Of a stretch of DNA of 45,948 nt, positions 22,775-34,670 are shown piece after piece. Both the position numbers and the translations under genes were made by a program. The number at the start of each line of letters is the position of its first letter. Within the stretch, counting starts at the first letter, position 1. The notes beneath the pieces were generated by a model. The model saw nothing but the letters and a program-made list of their open reading frames with translations, did not search any database and was not told the DNA's origin. The stretch comes from Plasmopara viticola (Eukaryota; Oomycota; Peronosporomycetes; Peronosporales; Peronosporaceae). The DNA is taken from the NCBI GenBank assembly GCA_001695595.3, contig MBPM02000256.1:1-45948 (forward strand). The letters run 5' to 3'.

Positions 22775-25405
22775 GTCAAAGCTCTGAGACGTTGTATGTC
22801 TAAAGATATGTCCTATCTATCGCTCTAAACATGCACAGATGGAGTCACAAAGAAGTGTATTATCGTTCCGTTGGAGCACTGAGACGTTGTACGGCCACAG
22901 ATACGCCTTTTGTATCGCTCAAGACATCCAAAGCGTTGAGACGCAGTAAGGCCAAAGATACGTCTTTTCTATCGCTCTAGACATGCACAGATGCAATAGA
23001 GCCCCAACGAAGTGTTCATTCATTTTATTAGAGCACTGAGACGTTGTACGGCCACAGATACGCCCTTTTCTTTCGTTCTAATCATGAACAGATGCAAAAG
23101 AGCCCCAACGAAGTGTATAATCATTCTGTTGGAGCACTGAGACGTTGTACAGCCACAGATACGTCCTTTCTATCGCTCTTGACATGCCCAGATGCGATAG
23201 AGCCCCAACGAACTGTATTATCATTCTGTTGAAGCGCTGAGACGCTGTACTGCCACAGATACGTCCTTTCTATCGCTCTAGACATGCACATATGCAATAG
23301 AGCCCCAACAAAGTTTAAAATCATTCCGTTGGAGCATTGAGACGTTGTACGGCCAAAGATACGTCCTTTCTATCGCTCTAGACATGCCCAGATGCGATAG
23401 AGCCCCAACGAACTGTATTATCATTCTGTTGAAGCGCTGAGACGCTGTACGGCCACAGATACGTCCTTTCTATCGCTCTAGACATGCACATATGCAATAG
23501 AGCCCCAACAAAGTTTAAAATCATTCCGTTGGAGCATTGAGACGTTGTACGGCCAAAGATACGTCCTTTCTATCGCTCTAGACATGCACGGATGCAATAA
23601 AGCCACAACGAAGTGTATAATAATTCTTTTGAAGCGCTGAGACGCTGTACGGCCACAAATATGTCCTTTCTATCGCTCTAGACATGCACAGATGTCAAAG
23701 AGCCCCAACGAAGTGTATATTTATTTTGTCAAAGCTCTGAGACGTTGTATGTCCAAAGATATGTCCTATCTATCGCTCTAAACATGCACATATGCAATGG
23801 AGCCACAAAGGAGTGTATAATCGTTCCGTTGGAGCACTGAGTTGTTGTACGGCCACAGATACGCCTTTTGTATCGCTCAAGACATCCATAGAAGCAATAG
23901 AGCCCCAACAAAGGTTATCATTATTCTGTTAAAGCGTTGCGACGCTGTACAGCCAAAGATACGTCTTTTCTATCGCTCTAGACATGCACAGATGCAATAG
24001 AGTCCCAACGAAGTGTTAATTCATTTTATTAGAGCCCCGAGACGTTGTACGGCCTTAGATACGCCCTTTTCTATCGTTCTAGACATGCACAGATGTCAAA
24101 GAGCCCCAACGAAGTGTATATTTATTTTGTCAAAGCTCTGAGACGTTGTATGTCCAAAGATATGTCCTATCTATCGCTCTAACCATGCACAGAAGCAATG
24201 GAGTCACAAAGAAGTGTATAATCGTTCCGTTGGAGCACTGAGACGTTGTACGGCCACAGATACGCCTTTTGTATCGCTCAAGACATCTATAGAAACAATA
24301 GAGCCCCAACAAAGGTTATCATTATTCTGTTGAAGCGTTGAGACGCAGTAAGGCCAAAGATACGTCTTTTCTATCGCTCTAGACATGCACAGATGCAATA
24401 GAGCCACAAAGAAGTGTTCATTCATTTTATTAGAGCACTGAGACGTTGTACGGCCACAGATACGCCCTTTTCTATCGTTCGAATCATGAACAGATGCAAA
24501 AGAGCCCCAACGAAGTGTATTATCATTCTGTTGGAGCACTGAGACGTTGTACAGCCACAGATACGTCCTTTCTATCGCTCTAGACATGCACAGATGCAAT
24601 GCAGTCCTAACGAAGTGTATAACAATTCTGGTGGAGCGCTGAGACGTTGTACGGCCACAGATACGTTCTTTCTATCGCTCTAGACAAACACAGATGCCAA
24701 AGAGCCCGAACGAAGTGTAAAACCATTCTGTTGATGCACCGAGACGCTGTACGGCCACGGATACGTCGTTTCTATCGCTCTAGACATGCCCAGATGCGAT
24801 AGAGCCCCAACGAACTGTATTATCATTTTGTTGAAGCGCTGAGACGCTGTACGGCCACAGATACGTCCTTTCTATTGCTCTAGACATGCACATATGCAAT
24901 AGAGCCCCAACAAAGTTTAAAATCATTCCGTTGGAGCATTGAGACGTTGTACGGCCAAAGATACGTCCTTTCTATCGCTCTAGACATGCACGGATGCAAT
25001 AAAGCCACAACGAAGTGTATAATAATTCTTTTGAAGCGCTGAGACGCTGTACGGCCACGGATATGTCCTTCCTATCGCTCTAGACATGCACAGATGTCAA
25101 AGAGCCCCAACGAAGTGTATATTTATTTTGTCAAAGCTCTGAGACGCTGTATGTCCAAAGATATGTCCTATCTATCGCTCTAAACATGCACATATGCAAT
25201 GGAGCCACAAAGAAGTGTATAATCGTTCCGTTCGAGCACTGAGTTGTTGTACGGCCACAGATACGCCTTTTGTATCGCTCAAGACATCCATAGAAGCAAT
25301 AGAGCCCCAACTAAGGTTATCATTATTCTGTTGAAGCGTTGAGACGCTGTAAGGCCAAAGATACTTCTTTTCTATCGCTCTAGACATGCACAGATGCAAT
25401 AGAGC
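22775..25405 (+). repeat. 2.6-kb segmental copy B (partner 16,975-19,800)
   Basis: Partner of the block above. The private change ACTTCTTTTC occurs at 25,363 here and at 19,761 in copy A (offset 5,602), while the left-end markers show offsets of 5,799-5,802. A further partial copy of its central part (GTTAAAGCGTTGCGACG, AAGTGTTAATTC) lies immediately to the left, at about 22,375-22,770. Confidence 0.88.
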
Positions 25406-25789
25406 CCCAACGAAGTGTTCATTCATTTTATTAGAGCACTGAGACGTTGTACGGCCACAGATACGCCCTTTTCTATCGTTCTAATCATGAACAGATGCAA
25501 AAGAGCCCCAACGAAGTGGATAATCATTCTGTTGGAGCACTGAGACGTTGTACAGCCACAGATACGTCCTTTTTATCGCTCTAGACATGCACAGATGCAA
25601 AAGAGCCCCAACGAAGTGGATAATCATTCTGTTGGAGCGCTGAGACGTTGTACGGCCACAGATACGTACTTTCTATCGCTCTAGACAAACACAGATTTAA
25701 AAGAGCCCTAACGGAGTGTAAAACCATTCTGTTGATGTGCCGAGACGCTGTACGGCCACGGATACGTCCTTTCTATCGCTCTAGACATG

Positions 25790-26600
25790 CCCAGATGCGA
25801 TGGAGCCACAAAGAAGTGTATTATCGTTACGTTGGAGCACTGAGACGTTGTACGGCCACAGATACGCCTTTTGTATCGCTCAAGACATCCATAGCAGCAA
25901 AAGAGCCCCAACAAATGTTATCATTATTCTGTTGAAGCGTTGAGACGATGTACAGCCAAAGATACGTCTTTTCTATCGCTCTAGACATGCACGGATGCAA
26001 TAAAGCCACAACGAAGTGTATAATAATTCTTTTGAAGCGCTGAGACGCTGTACAGCCACGGATACGTTATTTCTATCGCTCTAGACATGCACAGATGTCA
26101 AAGAGCCCTAACGAAGTGTATATTTATTTTGTCAAAGCTCTGAGACGTTGTACGGCCAACGATATGTCCTTTCTATCGCTCTAAACATGCACAGATGCAA
26201 TAGAGCTACAAAGAAGTATATAATCGTTCCGTTGGAGCACTGAGACGTTGTACGGCCACAGATACGCCTTTTGTATCGCTCAAGACATCCATAGAAGCAA
26301 AAGAGCCCCAACAAAGGTTATCATTATTCTGTTGAAGCGTTGAGACGCTGTACAGCCAAAGATACGTCTTTTCTATCGCTCTAAACATGCACAGATGCAA
26401 TAGAGCCCCAACGAAGTGTTCATTCATTTTATTAGAGCACTGAGACGTTGTACGGCCACGGATACGTCCTTTTCTATCGTTCTAGACATGCACAGATGCA
26501 AAAGAGCCCCAACGAAGTGTATAATCATTTTGTTGGAGCCCTGAGACGTTGTATGTCCAAAGATATGTCCTATCTATCGCTCTAAACATGCACATATGCA
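25790..26600 (+). repeat. 0.8-kb segmental copy A (partner 30,780-31,590)
   Basis: Shares the private variants GTTACGTTGGAGC, ACATCCATAGCAGC, ACAAATGTTATC, GAGACGATGTACAGCC and CGGATACGTTATTTC with 30,780-31,590. The offset is 4,987 bp at the left and 5,002 bp further right. Confidence 0.9.
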
Positions 26601-26940
26601 ATGGAGCCACAAAAAGGTGTATAATCGTTCCGTTGGAGCACTGAGTTGTTGTACGGCCACAGATACGCCTTTTGTATCGCTCAGACATCCATAGAAGCAA
26701 TAGAGCCCCAACAAAGGTTATCATTATTCTGTTAAAGCGTTGAGACGCTGTACAGCCAAAGATACGTCTTTTCTATCGCTCTAGACATGCACAGATGCAA
26801 TAGAGCCCCAACGAAGTGTTAATTCATTTTATTAGAGCACCGAGACGTTGTACGGCCACAGATACGCCCTTTTCTATCGTTCTAGACATGCACAGATGTC
26901 AAAGAGCCCCAACGAAGTGTATATTTATTTTGTCAAAGCT

Positions 26941-27941
26941 CTGAGACGCTGTATGTCCAAAGATATGTCCTATCTATCGCTCTAAACATGCACAGAAGCA
27001 ATGGAGCCACAAAGAAGTGTATAATCGTTCCGTTGGAGCACTGAGTTGTTGTACGGCCACAGAGACGCCTTTTGTATCGCTCAAGACATCCATAGAAGCA
27101 ATAGAGCCCCAACAAAGGTTATCATTATTCTGTTGAAGCGTTGAGACGCTGTAAGGCCAAAGATACGTCTTTTCTATCGCTCTAGACATGCACAGATGCA
27201 ATAGAGCCCCAACGAAGTGTTCATTCATTTTATTAGAGCACTAAGACGTTGTACGGCCACAGATACGCTCTTTTCTATCGTTCTAATCATGAACAGATGC
27301 AAAAGAGCCCCAACGAAGTGGATAATCATTCTGTTGGAGCACTGAGACGTTGTACAGCCACGGATACGTCCTTTCTATCGCTCTAGACATGCACAGATGC
27401 AATGCAGCCCTAACGAAGTGTATAACAATTCTGGTGGAGCGCTGAGACGTTGTACGGCCACAGATACGTTCTTTCTATCGCTCTAGACAAACACAGATGC
27501 CAAAGAGCCCTAACGGAGTGTAAAAACCATTCTTGTTGATGTGCCGAGACGCTGTACGGCCACGGATACGTCCTTTCTATCGCTCTAGACATGCCCAGAT
27601 GCGATAGAGCCCCAACGAACTGTATTATCATTTTGTTGAAGCGCTGAGACGCTGTACGGCCACAGATACGTCCTTTCTATCGCTCTAGACATGCACATAT
27701 GCAATAGAGCCCCAACAAAGTTTAAAATCATTCCGTTGGAGCATCCAGACGTTGTACGGCCAAAGCTACGTCTTTCTATCGCTCTAGACATGCACGGATG
27801 CAATAAAGGACAACGAAGTGTATAATAATTCTTTTGAAGCGCTGAGACGCTGTACGGCCACGGATATGTCCTTCCTATCGCTCTAGACATGCACAGATGT
27901 CAAAGAGCCCCAACGAAGTGTATATTTATTTTGTCAAAGCT
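26941..27941 (+). repeat. 1.0-kb higher-order repeat, copy 1
   Basis: A ten-monomer unit beginning at CTGAGACGCTGTATGTCC. Its markers GAGTTGTTGTACGG, CGCTCTTTTCTATCG, CTAATCATGAACAG, GACAAACACAGATG, TAACGGAGTGTAAAA and CAAAGCTACG reappear in the next 1.1 kb. It has small indels at 27,524-27,535 (TAAAAACC, TTCTTGTTG) and 27,745-27,815. Confidence 0.9.
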
Positions 27942-29042
27942 CTGAGACGCTGTATGTCCAAAGATATGTCCTATCTATCGCTCTAAACATGCACATATGC
28001 AATGGAGCCACAAAGAAGTGTATAATCGTTCCGTTGGAGCACTGAGTTGTTGTACGGCCACAGATACGCCTTTTGTATCGCTCAAGACATCCATAGAAGC
28101 AATAGAGCCCCAACAAAGGTTATCATTATTCTGTTGAAGCGTTGAGACGCTGTAAGGCCAAAGATACGTCTTTTCTATCGCTCTAGACATGCACAGATGC
28201 AATAGAGCCCCAACGAAGTGTTCATTCATTTTATTAGAGCACTGAGACGTTGTACGGCCACAGATACGCTCTTTTCTATCGTTCTAATCATGAACAGATG
28301 CAAAAGAGCCCCAACGAAGTGGATAATCATTCTGTTGGAGCACTGAGACGTTGTACAGCCACGGATACGTCCTTTCTATCGCTCTAGACATGCACAGATG
28401 CAATGCAGCCCTAACGAAGTGTAAAACAATTCTGGTGGAGCGCTGAGACGTTGTACGGCCACAGATACGTTGTTTCTATCGCTCTAGACAAACACAGATT
28501 CAAAAGAGCCCTAACGGAGTGTAAAACCATTCTGTTGATGTGCCGAGACGCTGTACGGCCACGGATACGTCCTTTCTATCGCTCTAGACATGCCCAGATG
28601 CGATAGAGCCCCAACGAACTGTATTATCATTCTGTTGAAGCGCTGAGACGCTGTACGGCCACAGATACGTCCTTTCTATCGCTCTAGACATGCCCAGATG
28701 CGATAGAGCCCCAACGAACTGTATTATCATTTTGTTGAAGCGCTGTGACGCTGTACGGCCACAGATACATCCTTTCTATCGCTCTAGACATGCACATATG
28801 CAATAGAGCCCCAACAAAGTTTAAAATCATTCCGTTGGAGCATTCAGACGTTGTACGGCCAAAGCTACGTCCTTTCTATCGCTCTAGACATGCACGGATG
28901 CAATAAAGGCACAACGAAGTGTATAATATTTCTTTTGAAGCGCTGAGACGCTGTACGGCCACGGATATGTCCTTCCTATCGCTCTAGACATGCACAGATG
29001 TCAAAGAGCCCCAACGAAGTGTATATTTATTTTGTCAAAGCT
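27942..29042 (+). repeat. 1.1-kb higher-order repeat, copy 2 (one extra monomer)
   Basis: Colinear with copy 1 but one monomer longer. The GCCCAGATGCGATAG / AACTGTATTATC monomer is present twice in tandem (about 28,586 and 28,686). The extra monomer is a clear case of single-unit expansion inside a higher-order repeat. Confidence 0.9.
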
Positions 29043-29390
29043 CTGAGACGTTGTACGGCCAAAGATATGTCCTTTCTATCGCTCTAAACATGCACAGATG
29101 CAATAGAGCCACAAAGAAGTGTATAATCGTTCTGTTGGAGCACTGAGACGTTGTACGGCCACAGATACGTCCTTTCTATCGCTCAAGATATCCACAGATG
29201 CAATCGAGCCCCAACGAAGTGCAGAATCATTATGTTGGAGCGCTAAGACATTGTACAGCCAAAAATACGTCCATTCTATCGCTCTAGACACGCACAGATG
29301 CAATAGAGCCACAACGACGTGTATAATAATTCTTTTGAAGCGCTGAGACGTTGTACAGCCACAGATACGTATTTTCTATCACTCTAGACA

Positions 29391-29440
29391 TGCACATATG
29401 CAATGCAGCCACAACGAATCATTTTGTTGGAGCGCTAAGG
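29391..29440 (+). repeat. Example of the 92-bp monomer variant (8-bp deletion)
   Basis: GCAGCCACAACGAATCATTTTG replaces the longer form in which CGAAT is followed by TGTATAAT and then CATTCTG, shortening the monomer by 8 bp. It is always coupled to CACATATGCA or a close variant just upstream. Other copies lie near 14,665, 30,005, 33,095, 35,488, 40,475 and, inverted, 44,580. A damaged form is near 20,105. Confidence 0.88.
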
Positions 29441-29580
29441 CGCTGTACGGTCACAGATACGCCCTGTCCATCGCTCTAAACATGCACAGATGCAATAGAG
29501 CCACAAAGAAGTGTATAATCGTTCGGTTGGAGCACTGAGACGTTGTACGGCCACAGATATGTCCTTTCTATCGCTCTAGA

Positions 29581-29800
29581 GATGCACGGATGCAATAGAG
29601 CCCCAACGAAGTGGATAATCAATTTGTTGAAGCGCTGAGACGCTGTACGGCCTCGGATACGTCCTTTCTATCGCTCTAGACATGCAAAGATGCAAAAGTG
29701 TCCCAACGAATTGTATGATCATTATGTTGGAGCGCTGAGACGTTGTACGGCCTCAGACACGTCCTTTCTATCGCTCTAGACATGCACGGATGCAATCGAG
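29581..29800 (+). repeat. 220-bp block duplicated at 34,265-34,484
   Basis: From GATGCACGGATGCAATAG through GGCCTCGGATACG, GCAAAGATGCAAAAGTG and TGTCCCAACGAATTG to GGCCTCAGACACG, the two copies read the same, 4,684 bp apart and across the middle/right domain boundary. Surrounding monomers differ. Confidence 0.88.
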
Positions 29801-30724
29801 CCACAACAAAGTGCATAATCATTATGTTGGAGCGCTAAGACATTGTACAGCCAAAAATACGTCCTATCTATCGCTCTAGACATGCACAGATGCAATAGAG
29901 CCAGAACGAAGTGTATAATAATTCTGTTGAAGCGCTGAGACGTTGTACGGCCACAGATACGTCCTTTCTATCGCTCTAGACATGCACATATGCAATGTAG
30001 CCATAACGAATCATTTTGTTGGAGGGCTGAGACCTTGTACAATCACAGATACGTCCTTTCTATCGCACTAGACATGCACGGATGCAATAGAGCCCCAACG
30101 AACTGTATTATCATTCTGTTGAAGCGCTGAGACGCTGTACGGCCATAGATACGTTCTTTCTATCGCTCTAGACATGCACATATGCAATAGAGCCCCAACA
30201 AAGTTTAAAATCATTCCGTTGGAGCATTGAGACGTTGTACGGCCAAAGATACGTCCTTTCTATCGCTCTAGACATGCACGGATGCAATAAAGCCACAACG
30301 AAGTGTATAATAATTCTTTTGAAGCGCTGAGACGCTGTACAGCCACGTATACGTCTTTTCTATCGCTCTAGACATGCACAGATGTCAAAGAGCCCCAACG
30401 AAGTGTATATTTATTTTGTCAAAGCTCTGAGATGTTTTACGGCCAAGGATATGTCCTTTCTATCGCTCTTGACATGCACAGATGCAATAGAGCCACAAAG
30501 AAATGTATAATCGTTCTGTTGGAGCACTGAGACGTTGTACGGCCACGGATACGTCCATTCTATCGCTCTAGACATGCCCAGATGCGATAGAGCCCCAACA
30601 AAGTTTAAAATCATTCCGTTGGAGCTCAGAGACGTTGTACGGCCACAGATACGTCCTTGCTATCGCTCTAGACATGCACAGATGCAATAGAGCCCCAACG
30701 AAGTGTATATTCATTTTGTTGGAG

Positions 30725-31124
30725 CCCTGAGACGTTGTATGTCCAAAGCTATGTTCTATCTATCGCTCTAAACATGCACAGATGCAATGGAGCCACAAAG
30801 AAGTGTATTATCGTTACGTTGGAGCACTGAGACGTTGTACGGCCACAGATACGCCTTTTGTATCGCTCAAGACATCCATAGCAGCAAAAGAGCCCCAACA
30901 AATGTTATCATTATTCTGTTGAAGCGTTGAGACGATGTACAGCCAAAGATACGTCTTTTCTATCGCTCTAGACATGCACGGATGCAATAAAGCCACAACG
31001 AAGTGTATAATAATTCTTTTGAAGCGCTGAGACGCTGTACAGCCACGGATACGTTATTTCTATCGCTCTAGACATGCACAGATGTCAAAGAGCCCTAACG
31101 AAGTGTATATTTATTTTGTCAAAG
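30725..31124 (+). repeat. 400-bp higher-order repeat, unit 1
   Basis: A four-monomer unit from CCCTGAGACGTTGTATGTCC through the ACATCCATAG and CAGCCAAAGATACG monomers. Its last two monomers are of the CACGGATGCAATAAAG and CAGATGTCAAAGAG types. Confidence 0.9.
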
Positions 31125-31590
31125 CCCTGGGACGTTGTATGTCCAAAGATATGTCCTATCCATCGCTCTAAACATGCACAGATGCAATGGAGCCACAAAG
31201 AAGTGTATTATCGTTCCGTTGGAGCACTGAGACGTTGTACGGCCACAGATACGCCTTTTGTATCGCTCAAGACATCCATAGAAGCAAAAGAGCCCCAACA
31301 AAGGTTATCATTATTCTGTTGAAGCGTTGAGACGCTGTACAGCCAAAGATACGTCTTTTCTATCGCTCTAAACATGCACAGATGCAATAGAGCCCCAACG
31401 AAGTGTTCATTCATTTTATTAGAGCACTGAGACGTTGTACGGCCACGGATACGTCCTTTTCTATCGTTCTAAACATGCACAGATGCAAAAGAGCCCCAAC
31501 GAAGTGTATAATCATTTTGTTGGAGCCCTGAGACGTTGTATGTCCAAAGATATGTCCTATCTATCGATCTAAACATGCACAGATGCAATG
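30780..31590 (+). repeat. 0.8-kb segmental copy B (partner 25,790-26,600)
   Basis: Partner of the block about 5.0 kb upstream. It overlaps the 400-bp tandem units at the end of the middle domain. A plausible history is that a 400-bp pair was copied and then expanded by one more unit here. Confidence 0.88.
31125..31525 (+). repeat. 400-bp higher-order repeat, unit 2
   Basis: Starts at CCCTGGGACG. Its first two monomers match unit 1, while its last two are of the TTCATTCATTTTATTAGAG and CAGATGCAAAAGAG types. Confidence 0.9.
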
Positions 31591-31925
31591 GAGCCACAAA
31601 GAAGTGTATTATCGTTCCGTTGGAGCACTGAGACGTTGTACGGCCACAGATACGCCTTTTGTATCGCTCAAGACATCCATAGAGGCAAAAGAGCCCCAAC
31701 AAAGGTTATCATTATTCTGTTGAAGCGTTGAGACGCTGTACATCCAAAGATACGTCCTTTCTATCGCTCTAGACATGCACGGATGCAATAAAGCCACAAC
31801 GAAGTGTATCATGACTCTTTTAAAGCGCTGAGACGCTGTACGGCCATAGATACGTTGTTTCTATCGCTCTAGACATGCACAGAAGCCAAAGAGCCCCAAC
31901 GAAGTGTATATTTATTTTGTCAAAG
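31526..31925 (+). repeat. 400-bp higher-order repeat, unit 3
   Basis: Starts at CCCTGAGACG, with the same first two monomers and then CACGGATGCAATAAAG and CAGAAGCCAAAGAG types. It is the last strong middle-domain unit; after it the array becomes consensus-like. Confidence 0.88.
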
Positions 31926-34264
31926 CTCTGAGACGTTGTACGGCCAAAGATATGTCCTTTCTATCGCTCTAGAAATGTACAGATCCAATGCAGCCACATT
32001 GAATTGTATAATCATTCTGTTGGAGCGCTGAGACGCTGTACGGCCACAGATACGTTCTTTCTATCGCTCTAGACATGCACATATGAAATAGAGGCCCAAC
32101 GAAGTGTATTATCATTATGTTGGAGCACCGAGACTTTGTACGGCCACAGGTACGTCCTTTTTATCGCTCTAGACATGCACAGATGCAATAGAGCCCCAAC
32201 GAAGTGTATGATCATTCTGGTGGAGCAATGAGACGTTGTACAGCCAAAAATACGTCCTTTCTATCGCTCTAGACATGCACAGATGCAGTGCAGCCCCAAC
32301 GAAGTGTATAATAAGTCTGTTGGAGCGCTGAGACGCTGTACGGCCACAGATACGTCCTTTCTATCGCTCTAGACATGCACAGATGCAATAGAGCCCCAAC
32401 GAAGTGTATAATCATTCTGTTGGAGCACTGAGACGTTGTACAGCTACAGATACGTCATTTTTATCGCTCTAGATATGCACAGATGCAATGCAGCCCCAAC
32501 GAAGTGAATAATAATTCTGTTGGAGCGCTGAGACGCTGTACGGCCACAGATGCGTTCTTTTTAGTCGCTCTAAACATGCACATATGAAATAGAGGCCCAA
32601 CGAAGTGTATAATCATTATGTTGGAGCACTGAGACTTTGTACGGCCACAGGTACGTCCTTTCTATCGCTCTAGACATGCACAGATCCAATGCAGCCACAA
32701 TGAATTGTATTATCGTTCTGTTGGAGCGCTAAGACATTGTACGGCCAAAATACGTCCTTTCTATCGCTCTAGACATGCACAGATGCAAAAGAGCCCAATG
32801 AATTGTATAATCATTCTGTTGGAGCGCTGAGACGCTGTACGGCCACAGATACGTCCTTTCTATCGCTCTAGACATGCACAGATCAATAGAACCCCAACAA
32901 AGTGTATAATCGTTTTGTTGACGCACTGAGACGCTGTACGGCCACGGATACGTCCTTTCTATCGCTCTAGACATGCCCAGATGCAATAGAGCCCCAACGA
33001 ATTGTATAATCATTCTGTTGGAGCGCTGAGACGTTGTACGGCCACAAATACGTCCTTTCTATCGCTCTAGACATGCACATATGCAATGCAGCCACAACGA
33101 ATCATTTTGTTGGAGCGCTAAGACGCTGTACGACCAAAGATATGTCCTTTCTATCGCTCTAGAAATGCACAGATGCAATGCAGCCACATTGAATTGTATA
33201 ATCATTCTGTTGGAGCGCTGAGACGCTGTACGGCCACAGATACGTCCTTTCTATCGCTCTAGACATGCACAGATGCAATCGAGCCCCAACAAAGTGTATA
33301 ATCATTCTGTTGAAGTTCTGAGACGTTGTACGGCCACAGATAATTCTTTCTATCGCTCTAGACATGCACAGGATGCAATAGAGCCACAACGAAGTTTATA
33401 ATAATTCTTTTGAATTGCTGAGAAGTTGTACGGCCACAGATACGTCCTTTCTATCACTCGAGACATGTACAGATGCAATAGAGCCCCAACGAAGTGTATA
33501 ATCATTCTGTTAGGAGCGCTGAGACGTTGTACGACCACAGATTCGTCTTTACTATCGCTCTAGACATGCATAGATGCAATTGAGCCACAACGATTTGTAT
33601 AATCAATCGGTTGGAGCGCTAAGACGTTGTACGGCCACAGATACGTCCTTTCTTTCGCTCTAAACATGCACAGATGCAATAGAGCCCCAACGAACTGTAT
33701 TATTATTCTGTTGAAGCGCTGAGACGTTGTACGGCCACAGATACGTCCTTTCTATTGCTCTAGACATGCACAGATGCAATGCAGCCCGAACGAAGTGTAT
33801 ATTAATTCTGTTGGAGAGCTGAGACGCTGTACGGCAACAGATACGTCCTTTCTCTCGCTCTAGACATGCCCAGATGCAATAGAGCCCCAACGAACTGTAT
33901 TATCATTGTGTTGAAGCGCAGAGACGCTGTACGGCCACGGATACGTCCTTTCTATCGCTCTAGACATGCACATATGCAATAAAGCCCCAACGAAGTGTAT
34001 AATCATTCCGTTGGAGCATCAAGACGTTGTACGGCCAAAGATACGCCTTCTGTATCGTTAAAGACATCCATACAAGCAATAGAGCCCCAACAAAGGTTAT
34101 CGTTATTCTGTTGAAGCATTGAGACGCTGTACAGCCAAAGATTCGTCTTTTCTATCGCTCTAGACATGCACATATGCAATAGAGCCCCAACAAAGTTTAA
34201 AATCATTCCGTTGGAGAATTGAGACTTTGTACGGCCAAAGATACGTCCTTTCTATCGCTCTAGA

Positions 34265-34484
34265 GATGCACGGATGCAATAGAGCCCCAACGAAGTGGAT
34301 AATCAATTTGTTGAAGCGCTGAGACGCTGTACGGCCTCGGATACGTCCTTTCTATCGCTCTAGACATGCAAAGATGCAAAAGTGTCCCAACGAATTGTAT
34401 GATCATTATGTTGGAGCGCTGAGACGTTGTACGGCCTCAGACACGTCCTTTCTATCGCTCTAGACATGCACAGATGAAATAGAG
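34265..34484 (+). repeat. 220-bp block, partner of 29,581-29,800
   Basis: Right partner of the block above. It is followed by a GAGCTCC / TATGATC monomer that is otherwise typical of the left domain. Confidence 0.87.
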
Positions 34485-34670
34485 CTCCAACGAAGTGTAT
34501 GATCATTCTGATGGAGCGCTGAGACGTTGTGCGGCAATTCATACGTTCTTTCTATCGCTCTAGACATGCACAGATGCAATGCAGCCACAACGAATTGCAT
34601 AATCGTTCTGTTCGAGCGCTGAGGCGTTGTGGGGCCACGGATATGTCCTTTCTATCGTTCTAGACATGCA

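Larger units (their letters stand above)
14181..31925 (+). repeat. Middle satellite domain (TGTATGTCC and ACATCCATAG subfamilies)
   Basis: This domain is defined by recurring monomers not seen in the left domain. One has GCTCTGAGACG, TGTATGTCCAAAG and GATATGTCCTAT. One has CCTTTTGTATCGCTCAAG and ACATCCATAGAAG. One has AAGTGTTCATTCATTTTATT. One has TCTAATCATGAACAG. One has CATGCACGGATGCAATAAAG. They follow one another in a partly fixed order, so the domain is a family of multi-monomer higher-order repeats of variable length (4 to about 14 monomers) and not one fixed unit. No gene or foreign insertion was seen. Confidence 0.8.

Noticed and set aside
29581..34484. Transposable element with terminal repeats between the two 220-bp copies
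   Set aside because: The intervening sequence is ordinary satellite with no open frames of transposase type, no target-site duplications and no non-satellite sequence.
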